Of a stretch of 64,000 nt of DNA, positions 33,784 to 41,050 are shown in pieces (the first letter of the stretch is position 1; each line of letters starts with the position of its first letter). The notes beneath the pieces are model-generated. The model saw nothing but the letters and a program-made list of their open reading frames with translations, was not told the origin of the DNA and ran no database searches. The DNA comes from Centipeda felix (GTDB taxonomy: Bacteria; Bacillota; Negativicutes; Selenomonadales; Selenomonadaceae): assembly GCF_900186465.1 (NCBI RefSeq), contig NZ_LT891957.1, positions 60,328-124,327 on the forward strand, written 5' to 3'. Position numbers and translations under genes: made by a program.

Positions 33784-34077
33784 ATGTCCAAGACCGCAAC
33801 AATCAATATGCGCATCGAACCGACAATCAAAGCGCAAGCTGAAACCGTTTTTTCCAGTTTCGGTATCTCCGTGACCGACGCCATTAACATCTTCCTGCAC
33901 GCATCCATCATGGAGGGAGGCTTTCCCTTCCAACCGAAACAGCCCCGTTATAATAGGGAAACACTTCTTGCCATGCAGGAAGCACGCGACATCATGGATG
34001 GTAAAATTGAGCCGAAGCGTTATCCGTCGCTGTCCGCACTGATGGATGATCTGGATGCGGAGGATGCCCATGCTTGA
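33784..34077 (+). CDS. dinJ: RelB/DinJ-family antitoxin
   Basis: A 97-residue antitoxin. MSKTATINMRIEPTIKAQAETVFSSFGISVTDAINIFLHASIMEGGFPF is the RHH DNA-binding and dimerisation part of RelB/DinJ; the acidic C-terminal tail wraps the toxin. AAAGGAGG precedes the start. It overlaps the toxin start by eight bases. Both genes run opposite to all surrounding phage genes, so the pair has its own promoter in the 33614-33783 gap. Confidence 0.92.
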   Translation: MSKTATINMRIEPTIKAQAETVFSSFGISVTDAINIFLHASIMEGGFPFQPKQPRYNRETLLAMQEARDIMDGKIEPKRYPSLSALMDDLDAEDAHA

Positions 34078-34342
34078 TCTCGTCACCACCACGCAGTTCC
34101 GCAAGGATTTAAAGAAACTGCGCAAACGTGGGGCAGATATACAAAAGCTGGATGATGTTCTGAAAATGCTCTGCGCGGAAAAACAACTGCCCGAAAGGTA
34201 TCGGGATCACGCACTCGTTGGTGATTACATTGGTTTTCGCGAATGCCACATCATGCCGGACTGGCTACTCGTATATGCCATCGACAAAGGAAAACTGATT
34301 CTGACCGCTTCCCGCACGGGTTCACATAGCGATCTCTTCTAG
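34070..34342 (+). CDS. yafQ: YafQ-family mRNA interferase toxin
   Basis: A 90-residue RelE-superfamily ribosome-dependent endoribonuclease. The YafQ-type residues are present: DHAL, ECHI, PDW and GSHSDLF, corresponding to the catalytic histidine/aspartate set and C-terminal H...F of E. coli YafQ. GGAGG six bases before the ATG at 34070 fixes the start. It forms a type II toxin-antitoxin operon with the gene before it. Confidence 0.92.
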   Translation: MLDLVTTTQFRKDLKKLRKRGADIQKLDDVLKMLCAEKQLPERYRDHALVGDYIGFRECHIMPDWLLVYAIDKGKLILTASRTGSHSDLF

Positions 34343-34364
34343 CCGATTCATTGGAGTCGGCTTT

Positions 34365-34718
34365 TTATTTTGGTGCTTTCCGTTGATGAATCCGCTCATG
34401 ACAAGACACGCAGAGCGACATCAAATTGCTCTCATCGTGCGTGCCGCCGTCGGCGAGAGGTCGAATATGATGCACAAGCGTCGCGAGAACGTATCTGCCT
34501 CGCTCCTTGCAACACTCACACAGCGGATGCGCTGACAAGTGACGGTCGCGAATCCTGCGCCACGCGCTGCCATACCTCTCGTGCTGATCATAGCCGCGCG
34601 TGAAGTGGTCGTAATGTCGCTGCATGACTTTCTCGTGCTCCTCACAGTAACAGCTTTTCCGGTCTGTAAGATTCGGACAGCCTGTCATTCGACAAGGGCG
34701 CTTTGGTTTTCTCGGCAT
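34365..34718 (-). CDS. HNH endonuclease (packaging type)
   Basis: A 117-residue nuclease with zinc-knuckle cysteines (GCPNL...CYCEEH, LCECC) and the HNH core LVHHIRPLADGGTHDESNLMSLCVSCHERIH. HNH proteins next to terminase genes, as in HK97 gp74-like systems, stimulate terminase cleavage at cos. It lies upstream of terS, separated only by the toxin-antitoxin pair on the other strand. Confidence 0.92.
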   Translation of the reverse strand: MPRKPKRPCRMTGCPNLTDRKSCYCEEHEKVMQRHYDHFTRGYDQHERYGSAWRRIRDRHLSAHPLCECCKERGRYVLATLVHHIRPLADGGTHDESNLMSLCVSCHERIHQRKAPK

Positions 34719-34825
34719 TGCGTTTCTCCATCAAAAAAGCCCTCACGGAGAATTGCTTCTCCAAGAAGGCTGATTCCATATCCTATTTTCGCTGAGTATA
34801 TCATATCACTGTCAATGTAGTGACA

Positions 34826-35266
34826 TCAAGACGACATCGACTGCCATTTAGTGACATTTAGTGACATCGGAGAAATATTTTTCAGTCCAACGCCATGCAG
34901 ACGGTAGATTTGACGAAGACCAAGTTTCATCTCCGTCGCAATCTCTGCCCACGAGCGGTAACCCATATAACGGAGATACAGGACACGCCGTGCCTCTTTG
35001 TCCTCCACCTGCTGTATCGTTTCGTAGATTTCGGAGCGCAGATCGACAAGCCGATCAATCTCAGCGTCGATCTTCTCTTCACGCTCGATGATTTTTGCAA
35101 TGGTGTCGGAAAGCTGCGACGTGTTCCTCGTTGCATTGCTCGGCATTCCCGTAATCACGGCGGTAGTCTTTTCTGCCATACTGCGAAGAACTGAGACCTC
35201 CTCCAACATACTCTGGATTTCATTGTCAATGTTCCATGCCTGACTGAGATATTCCTTTGCTGTCAC
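34826..35266 (-). CDS. DUF1492/sigma-like late regulator
   Basis: A 146-residue protein. A coiled-coil N-terminal half (IDNEIQSMLEEVSVLRSMAEKTTAVITG... EREEKIDAEIDRLVDLRSEIYETIQQVED) is followed by a sigma-70 region-4-like helix-turn-helix (RRVLYLRYMGYRSWAEIATEMKLGLRQIYRLHGVGLKNI). DUF1492/ArpU-like proteins of this sort control late phage transcription. The start is GTG at 35266, sharing bases with the upstream stop (GTGTGA), with a GAGGGGG site. It lies directly ahead of the packaging and structural genes. Confidence 0.8.
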   Translation of the reverse strand: MTAKEYLSQAWNIDNEIQSMLEEVSVLRSMAEKTTAVITGMPSNATRNTSQLSDTIAKIIEREEKIDAEIDRLVDLRSEIYETIQQVEDKEARRVLYLRYMGYRSWAEIATEMKLGLRQIYRLHGVGLKNISPMSLNVTKWQSMSS

Positions 35267-35475
35267 ACAAATTCCCCCTCTAACTGTTGGAGAAGCCACT
35301 CTCCGTTTATACTCGTCAACTGACCAAACCATGCGGAACGAAAGAACCGCTCAGTTTCGCTGCGCATCGCTGCCGCTGCAACATTCCCTGCGTCTTTGGC
35401 AAGAGTCGTTCGTGCCCACCGATAGTCTTTCGCCGCCTGTTCGACGATGGCGTTTGCCAGAATTTCATAGTTCAT
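35263..35475 (-). CDS. Small phage protein of unknown function
   Basis: A 70-residue protein, MNYEILANAIVEQAAKDYRWARTTLAKDAGNVAAAAMRSETERFFRSAWFGQLTSINGEWLLQQLEGEFV, predicted all-helical. Its start overlaps the helicase end and its stop overlaps the DUF1492 start, so it belongs to the early operon. Such short genes regularly sit between SNF2 helicase and sigma-like genes in related prophages. No function known. Confidence 0.7.
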   Translation of the reverse strand: MNYEILANAIVEQAAKDYRWARTTLAKDAGNVAAAAMRSETERFFRSAWFGQLTSINGEWLLQQLEGEFV

Positions 35476-36815
35476 GATGTTACCTCCGCTTTGACGGCAG
35501 CAATCAGAGCCGCCTGTGTCTTGTCCTTCTGCTTCAAAGCGCGAAGGATTCTCTCGTCAATCGTGCCCTCGGCGATGATGTGCTGCACCACCACAGTGTT
35601 TGAGTTCTGTCCCTGCCGATAGAGCCGCGCCACGGTCTGTTGATAGAATTCCAAACTCCATGTGATGCCAAACCACACCAAGCTCGAACCGCCGCTCTGA
35701 AGGTTCAGCCCGTGACCTGCGCTCGCCGGATGGATGAGAGCAACGGGGATCTCTCCGCGATTCCATCGGGCGATTGCGTCATCCGTATCCAGTCGGACGC
35801 ACGGCACGCGCTTTTCGATGCGCTCCGCATCATGCCGAAACCAATATGTCACGAGAAGAGGCTTGCCGTTCATGCTCTCGACGATGTCCTCCAAGGCATC
35901 AAGTTTGCGGTCATGGATATGCAGGGTAGTTCCATCGTCCGTATAGACTGCACCGTTTGCCATCTGCGCGAGTTTCCCGGACAGGACTCCGGCATTTGCC
36001 GCCGTCACCTCGTCGCCCTTCATCTGCAAAACCAACTGCTCGCACATCTCGGCATACATTTTCTTCTCTTCCTCATTCATGCGAACACTGTATTCGCTCT
36101 CGATCAGCTCCGGCATTCTCAGATGGTCGGCGGCTTTCATGGAGATGGTGATGTCGGCAATCTTCTCGTAAATCCGCTCCTCGGCTCCGGGCAAGGGAGC
36201 GTAGGAGAAGACCACCTGTCCGTTTCGCTTGTCCGGCACGAAGTAATCTTGCCGGTACGTCGTAATGAACCGCCCCAAACGCTGTCCCATGTCGAGCACC
36301 TTGAACTCTGCGAACAAGTCCATCAAGCCGTTGCCGGACGGCGTTCCCGTCAGCCCGATGACTCTCTTTGCCAGAGGGCGAATCTTCATGAGTGCCTTGA
36401 AGCGTTTACTGCTCCAATTCTTGAAGGACGAGAGTTCGTCAATCACGATGGCATCGTAGGAGAAGTCCGTTTTCTCCACGAGCCACGGCACGTTCTCGCG
36501 GTTGATGATGTAGAGGGAGGCTTGCTTGCGAAGCGCATCCCGACGCTCTTTCTCCGTTCCGACTGCAACGGAATAACGGATATGGTTCAGATGCTCCCAC
36601 TTACCGATCTCCTGCGGCCATGTGTTCCGTGCCACACGAAGCGGTGCGATAACGAGAACGCGAGAAATCTCAAAATGGTCAAAGAGCAAGTCATTGAGGG
36701 CTGTAAGCGTAATTACCGTCTTTCCAAGTCCCATATCGAGGAGTACGGCGGCAGTTTTATGGCTTGCGATAAAGTCGATGGCGTACTGCTGGTAATCATG
36801 CGGTATGAACTTCAT
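35472..36815 (-). CDS. SNF2-like DNA helicase/translocase
   Basis: A 447-residue superfamily 2 ATPase. It has an N-terminal Q-type motif (PHDYQQYAIDFI), Walker A MGLGKT, Walker B variant VIDELSSFKN, motif III GLTGTPSGNG, and C-terminal helicase motifs V (ASAGHGLNLQSGGSSLVWFG) and VI (QTVARLYRQGQ). Phage SNF2 proteins of this compact form act in replication or recombination. It is placed in the early operon beside VRR-NUC and the ORF6N protein. Confidence 0.93.
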   Translation of the reverse strand: MKFIPHDYQQYAIDFIASHKTAAVLLDMGLGKTVITLTALNDLLFDHFEISRVLVIAPLRVARNTWPQEIGKWEHLNHIRYSVAVGTEKERRDALRKQASLYIINRENVPWLVEKTDFSYDAIVIDELSSFKNWSSKRFKALMKIRPLAKRVIGLTGTPSGNGLMDLFAEFKVLDMGQRLGRFITTYRQDYFVPDKRNGQVVFSYAPLPGAEERIYEKIADITISMKAADHLRMPELIESEYSVRMNEEEKKMYAEMCEQLVLQMKGDEVTAANAGVLSGKLAQMANGAVYTDDGTTLHIHDRKLDALEDIVESMNGKPLLVTYWFRHDAERIEKRVPCVRLDTDDAIARWNRGEIPVALIHPASAGHGLNLQSGGSSLVWFGITWSLEFYQQTVARLYRQGQNSNTVVVQHIIAEGTIDERILRALKQKDKTQAALIAAVKAEVTS

Positions 36816-36846
36816 GGGGCATCACCTCCAATCTCAACGGAATTCA

Positions 36847-37524
36847 TTACCGAAACACTTCCTGCAGCACATCCACATGATAGGTATTCACCATGCCATA
36901 TTTGGCATCGTACTCCTTGCCGATGTGGTAGCCCTGCTTTCTGGACATTGCCGAGGCTTTGCGTCCGAGTCTTGCGGCGACATCCCGACCAACGCCACGA
37001 ACTCCCGTGAGGTTTGCATAGCCGATGATGGTGTAGTGGTGCTCATCGATGGTCATCTGCTTGGACTCGACCTCAAGAAGCCGCTCGTCCACCTTGTCAA
37101 TCCGTGCATTTGCCGCCTTGATTGCCTTCGCCTGTTCCACCATTCGCTGTGCACTGTAGAGCAGGAATTCCTCGGGGGTCATGTTCCTCATAGGGTTGAA
37201 GTAGCTTTCTTCCAGCTCATCGAAAACATCCCATGCCCGCTCGGTTCCCAGCATCTTGCTGTGGCGCGCCGCCCCTTGTTTCGTCCAAAGAATCAGAGAC
37301 GGTGCGCGACTCCCGACAACTGACTCGATATTTTCGAGTGAGTCCTTGAAAGCCTTGAGATCAGCACCTTCAAGTTTGAAGTAATGCTTCCCCTCAACGA
37401 ATCGCTCCCTGTTGTTCTTAAAATTCTGCTGGATATGAATTGCCCTGCATCCATACGCCTCGGCAAGCTGCTCCGTGGTCATGACACGGATGCTGTTGTG
37501 TTCCAATACCGTAAGTTCATTCAT
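36847..37524 (-). CDS. ORF6N-domain phage regulator/antirepressor-like protein
   Basis: A 225-residue protein. Residues ~8-100 are an ORF6N/KilA-N-like DNA-binding domain (VLEHNSIRVMTTEQLAEAYGCRAIHIQQNFKNNRERFVEGKHYFKLEG). This is followed by a coiled coil (MVEQAKAIKAANARIDKVDERLLEVESK) and a C-terminal ORF6C-like part (YANLTGVRGVGRDVAARLGRKASAMSRKQG). Such proteins act as antirepressors or early regulators. The start at 37524 overlaps the VRR-NUC gene. Confidence 0.85.
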   Translation of the reverse strand: MNELTVLEHNSIRVMTTEQLAEAYGCRAIHIQQNFKNNRERFVEGKHYFKLEGADLKAFKDSLENIESVVGSRAPSLILWTKQGAARHSKMLGTERAWDVFDELEESYFNPMRNMTPEEFLLYSAQRMVEQAKAIKAANARIDKVDERLLEVESKQMTIDEHHYTIIGYANLTGVRGVGRDVAARLGRKASAMSRKQGYHIGKEYDAKYGMVNTYHVDVLQEVFR

Positions 37525-37798
37525 GGTCGATTTCCTCCAATACGCCGTCAATCTGCTCGATGCCGTCAATCACATACACCTTGAATCCAAGCCGCTGAAG
37601 CAGCCTGTGCCGTGCCAGCTGCAAGGCTCTCGGCTTCTTCCCCGGTGCTTTCAGTTCCACAAAACCCATTCTGCCGCCGGGCAAAAGTACCAGTCGGTCG
37701 GGCATTCCATCGAATCCCGGTGAGGTAAACTTTGGTGCGATGCCGCCCATCGCTCTGGTTCTTGCTGCAAGTTCCTTCTCAATGTCCTTCTCCCGCAT
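37517..37798 (-). CDS. VRR-NUC domain nuclease
   Basis: A 93-residue stand-alone VRR-NUC (PD-(D/E)XK) protein: EKDIEKELAARTRAMGGIAPKFTSPGFDGMPDRLVLLPGGRMGFVELKAPGKKP contains the D...ExK signature (GMPDRL, FVELKA). Phage versions resolve branched DNA. The start at 37798 is chosen because AGGAG lies six bases upstream; longer in-frame starts lack a site and extend past the usual family N-terminus. Confidence 0.9.
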   Translation of the reverse strand: MREKDIEKELAARTRAMGGIAPKFTSPGFDGMPDRLVLLPGGRMGFVELKAPGKKPRALQLARHRLLQRLGFKVYVIDGIEQIDGVLEEIDHE

Positions 37799-37829
37799 CT
37801 TGTTCTCCTGTTCCGCACTCCGTTCCATG

Positions 37830-38039
37830 TGCTTGTTCCATCCTTTCATCCAGTCATAGCAAGGCTTCCGATAGTTTTCGGAACAACACTGCACAGGAAA
37901 TTTTGCTTTACGCGCGTATGTGTATACCCGCGCGCTCACTATTTATTTTTTATATATTTTATTTAATATATAAATATTGTTCCCTTGTACCGAAGCCTTA
38001 TACAGCAAAGCTTTGAACGTGGAACAACTGCGGCACAAG
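37830..38039. promoter_or_regulatory. AT-rich gap between VapE-type and VRR-NUC genes
   Basis: A stretch of almost only A and T at 37938-37980 lies inside a GC-moderate phage operon, followed on the minus strand by GTATACACA. It is the only such stretch in the early operon and probably carries a promoter for the VRR-NUC, ORF6N and helicase genes, possibly an origin element. I could not identify iterons. Confidence 0.35.
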
Positions 38040-40349
38040 TCACAAGCGGCTGTAAATTCTCTGCTTGCCATAGATCGGGATGCGTCTCGGCTCGGGCAGT
38101 TTCTGCCATTCGGGGATCTTTGCCATAATGGCAGCGATGGCATAGCTGTCGATGGGACGCAGATCCTCTTTCCGTCTGCCAAAACATTCACACCAGATCT
38201 CCATATTGCTGACGGTCTGCCGCTTTTCTGTCCCTCGTGCGGAAAGATCGTCGCCGCTCAGGAAGTCCCGCCGTTCATAAAGCCCCATCTGATTCCAGTT
38301 GGCAGGCAGAAGTTCATCCAGATAGAGCCGCACCAATCCTTCACGCTCATCCTGCTCCGTAACGGCATCCTGCTCGGCTTTCGCCACGGACTCCAACTCT
38401 GCGTCAAGGTAGAGGGATTCCCCGGCATCGTATCTTGCGACTGCCTCTGCCCAGATCTGCTTGATCTCCTCCAAAGAGAGATCCCACGGCTTCCTTTTCC
38501 CGCCCGGTGTCTTGACTGTCCAAAAGCGGCGATTTCCTGTACCGTCACGGAGATATGCACCCTCGCAGTTGGTCGTGCCAAAGAAGATGCACTGTCTCGG
38601 ATGCGGGGTAACACGCCGCCCGAAACTGGCTCTGTATTTATCATCCTGCCGCGAAATGAACGCCTTGACCTTGTCGATGTCGGCTTTCCGCATTCCCGCA
38701 AGTTCTCCGATTTCCATGATCCAGTAGCCTTGGAGTTTTTCGGCTGCGGTCTTGTCGTTCATGTCGGTCAGAGACAGGCTGTCGGAATACCACTCGCCGC
38801 CCAGAAGTGCCACAATCGTGGACTTTCCGATACCCTGCGGTCCGTTCAGAACGAGAATGTTGTCAAACTTGATGCCGGGTTTCCGCACTCTTGCAACAGC
38901 GGCGCAGAGTGTCTTTCTCGTGACTGCACGTACATAGGCATTATCCGGCGCTCCAAGATAATCAATGAGCAGGGTGTCCAGACGCGGGACTTTATCCCAC
39001 GGCGGCAGACTGTCTAAAAACTCACGGATGGGATGATAGGATCGGTCGTCGGCGACCTTGGTCACACCAATCTCATAGTTTCGTGCCGAGAACGTTCCAT
39101 AGTGATCGTCTACATAGCAGATGAGCTGCGCGTCATCTGCATCCCGCCAGAACCTCCCCGGATGCTTCCACGGGACTTCTCCCCGAATTTCCATATTGTC
39201 CGCCAGTTGGTTGAATACGATCCCCTTCAAGACCGAATCATGCTCCATGATGAGTTTCAAATTGCGCAGGGAGTTGACCAGTACGCCGTTCTTGTCACGA
39301 ACGAGTGCCGTCTCCCAATCACTGCCCTCAAAATCCTGTGCCGCCGTCTCCCTCCGCTCGGCGAGGAGCAAGGAGGAAACGAGTTCATCGCGACTGGCAA
39401 GTTCTGCCATCGCCGCAAAGGACTTCTTGGAGTCATCGTCACCGAACTTATGGATTCGAACGAGGTCAAATGCGTTCAGGAGTTTTTCGGAGGCAGGATC
39501 GGTTGCATGATGCGAGTATGCGAATTTGCCGTCATAGACGACCACACCCGCCGTTCCTTCGCCGGGGATGTAGTCATAACGCCCATCTACCGCCGACGGT
39601 GTATAGACATCGGAGAGATGTTTCTCAATGACTTCCTCGATGCTGTAGGCACGGCAGAAGGCTCCGACGATGCCACTTTTCTGAAGTGGATCTGCCTGTG
39701 TGCTGACACTGTGCTTTACGGCTTCGGACTGGCGGGAAGATACCGGCCATTGTGTCACATCCCGCCAGTCATCGTATTTTGCGAGATAGGCATCCACATC
39801 CAGCGGATCACCGTCCTGCTCCTCAAATATGAACTCGCCGTTGGACGGGCAGGAAGCCCAGTACATCATGCGGTTTGCCTGATAGGTGGAGTCATCGAAA
39901 TACTCCATGCCGATCTGTTTTGCGACCATACGCATGAATGGTGCATATTCTTCCTCACTGACTTCGCGGGAGAACGGCATCACGAGACGATACCGCTGAT
40001 GTTGTGGCGCATGACTGTGGGTGGAGTAGATGAAGAAACGTACGCCCGCGAGGACTTCTTTTGCTTTACCGAGAAAATCCTCCCCGTCGGGAATGTGATC
40101 AGCATCGAGCGCACCGCACTCCCTGCTGATGACATGACCTTTCTTCCGAATGCCGCCTCTCAGCCAGCCGCCGACAAAGCCACCCTGGTCTTTGGCAATA
40201 TCCCGCTGTGCCTTCGGCAGTTTCGGATACTCTTCCACGGTTTCCGAGGTACGGATGGGATGACGGTTGCGCTCTTTGATGTCCTCCCAGCTCATTTCTT
40301 TGTTTTTGTACCGCTTCTCGGTATTACGATTACAGACCGCGATTTTCAT
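38040..40349 (-). CDS. VapE-type primase-helicase
   Basis: A 769-residue replication protein. Residues ~85-200 resemble an archaeo-eukaryotic primase/Rep fold (GALDADHI, IYSTHSHAPQHQRYRLVMPFSR). The C-terminal part is the virulence-associated E / SF3-like ATPase: LNGPQGIGKST near residues 500-508, IMEIGELAGM, and the FGTTNCEGAYLRDGTGNRRFWTV motif. It primes and unwinds phage DNA. GGAGG before 40349 fixes the start, which overlaps the upstream gene by four bases. Confidence 0.92.
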   Translation of the reverse strand: MKIAVCNRNTEKRYKNKEMSWEDIKERNRHPIRTSETVEEYPKLPKAQRDIAKDQGGFVGGWLRGGIRKKGHVISRECGALDADHIPDGEDFLGKAKEVLAGVRFFIYSTHSHAPQHQRYRLVMPFSREVSEEEYAPFMRMVAKQIGMEYFDDSTYQANRMMYWASCPSNGEFIFEEQDGDPLDVDAYLAKYDDWRDVTQWPVSSRQSEAVKHSVSTQADPLQKSGIVGAFCRAYSIEEVIEKHLSDVYTPSAVDGRYDYIPGEGTAGVVVYDGKFAYSHHATDPASEKLLNAFDLVRIHKFGDDDSKKSFAAMAELASRDELVSSLLLAERRETAAQDFEGSDWETALVRDKNGVLVNSLRNLKLIMEHDSVLKGIVFNQLADNMEIRGEVPWKHPGRFWRDADDAQLICYVDDHYGTFSARNYEIGVTKVADDRSYHPIREFLDSLPPWDKVPRLDTLLIDYLGAPDNAYVRAVTRKTLCAAVARVRKPGIKFDNILVLNGPQGIGKSTIVALLGGEWYSDSLSLTDMNDKTAAEKLQGYWIMEIGELAGMRKADIDKVKAFISRQDDKYRASFGRRVTPHPRQCIFFGTTNCEGAYLRDGTGNRRFWTVKTPGGKRKPWDLSLEEIKQIWAEAVARYDAGESLYLDAELESVAKAEQDAVTEQDEREGLVRLYLDELLPANWNQMGLYERRDFLSGDDLSARGTEKRQTVSNMEIWCECFGRRKEDLRPIDSYAIAAIMAKIPEWQKLPEPRRIPIYGKQRIYSRL

Positions 40350-40741
40350 GGAGCAAGCACCTCCTCGCATTTGGTTGTGAAATAACGGATGTTCTTCCGC
40401 AGTCTCCCGGCATGAGCAATCTCCGTTTCCATGCCCTCGGTGATCTTCTCGCCGAACACCCAGACCTCGCCGCACAGCCTCAGAAGCTCGAAATTCATAT
40501 CCATCGCTTTCTCCCGCTCATCTACCTCCGACAGAAACTGAGGAAAGTACAGATGCGGCGCGAGTGGTATCCGCCCCCTGCCCACAGCAAACTTGCAGTA
40601 CTGCCGCGCCCGCATGACGTTGACGCGCGGATTGTCCCGATAGGGAGAGCAGATATAGGTAAACTGATTTTGTCGGAATACCCTGGTAAGAGCGGCATAC
40701 GCCGTTGGGTCGGCGTAGCCCTCGTGGTTTCTTCTCTCAAT
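40346..40741 (-). CDS. DUF4406-like protein (nucleoside deoxyribosyltransferase fold)
   Basis: A 131-residue protein. FTYICSPYRDNPRVNVMRARQYCKFAVGRGRIPLAPHLYFPQFLSEVDEREKAMDMNFELLRLCGEVWVFGEKITEGMETEIAHAGRL matches DUF4406, related to nucleoside 2-deoxyribosyltransferases (YICSPYR... H..fp.fl...E...G...EI). A nucleotide-metabolism role in the phage is likely, unproven. Its start shares a base with the stop of the gene before it (40741). Confidence 0.8.
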   Translation of the reverse strand: MERRNHEGYADPTAYAALTRVFRQNQFTYICSPYRDNPRVNVMRARQYCKFAVGRGRIPLAPHLYFPQFLSEVDEREKAMDMNFELLRLCGEVWVFGEKITEGMETEIAHAGRLRKNIRYFTTKCEEVLAP

Positions 40742-40944
40742 CATTTCTCGCACCTCATCTTCCTGCTGCATTCCGTGCAGCAGATCGCCGTACCAAAGAG
40801 GTCAAACTCCGCATCGCCGAAGAACTCGTTGAAATCGACGGGCACTTCCGCTCCGCAGCGCGGACAGCGGCAGAAGACATTCTCGTCATTGATTTCCACC
40901 GTGACCTCCAGAGTGTCATTGATGTTTTCCTTAACATAGAACAT
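40741..40944 (-). CDS. Small zinc-ribbon protein
   Basis: A 67-residue protein. MFYVKENINDTLEVTVEINDENVFCRCPRCGAEVPVDFNEFFGDAEFDLFGTAICCTECSRKMRCEK carries CxxC pairs (CPRC, CCTEC) and is a probable zinc ribbon. GGAGG precedes the ATG at 40944. It starts the replication part of the early operon, directly after motif copy B, and could be a regulator or polymerase accessory. No family recognised. Confidence 0.7.
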   Translation of the reverse strand: MFYVKENINDTLEVTVEINDENVFCRCPRCGAEVPVDFNEFFGDAEFDLFGTAICCTECSRKMRCEK

Positions 40945-40990
40945 AAGATTTCCTCCCTTTGAAAACTGATTAGTTCCTCTCATCAGTAAG

Positions 40991-41017
40991 AGGACGAACA
41001 GGGAGGTTTTGGTCACC
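40991..41017 (-). promoter_or_regulatory. Bipartite leader motif GGTGACC-N15-GTCCTCT (copy B)
   Basis: GGTGACC at 41017-41011, then 15 bases, then GTCC at 40995, on the minus strand, in the leader of the zinc-ribbon gene. It directly follows the hairpin at 41022-41045. Confidence 0.6.
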
Positions 41018-41021
41018 AAAA

Positions 41022-41045
41022 ATCCTCCCAATTTTCTGGGAGGAT
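41022..41045 (-). terminator. Hairpin terminator after the DNA polymerase gene
   Basis: Minus-strand stem ATCCTCCCA / TGGGAGGAT with a six-base loop, followed by TTTT. It lies six bases after the polymerase stop and just before motif copy B, so it separates two transcription segments of the early region. Confidence 0.65.
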
Positions 41046-41050
41046 GGAAA

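Noticed and set aside
35640-37010. Plus-strand open frame of 456 codons opposite the SNF2 helicase
   Set aside because: Antisense to a clear helicase with all motifs; no independent support.
39033-40385. Plus-strand open frame opposite the VapE-type gene
   Set aside because: Antisense shadow; the VapE gene has P-loop and primase motifs and a strong ribosome site.
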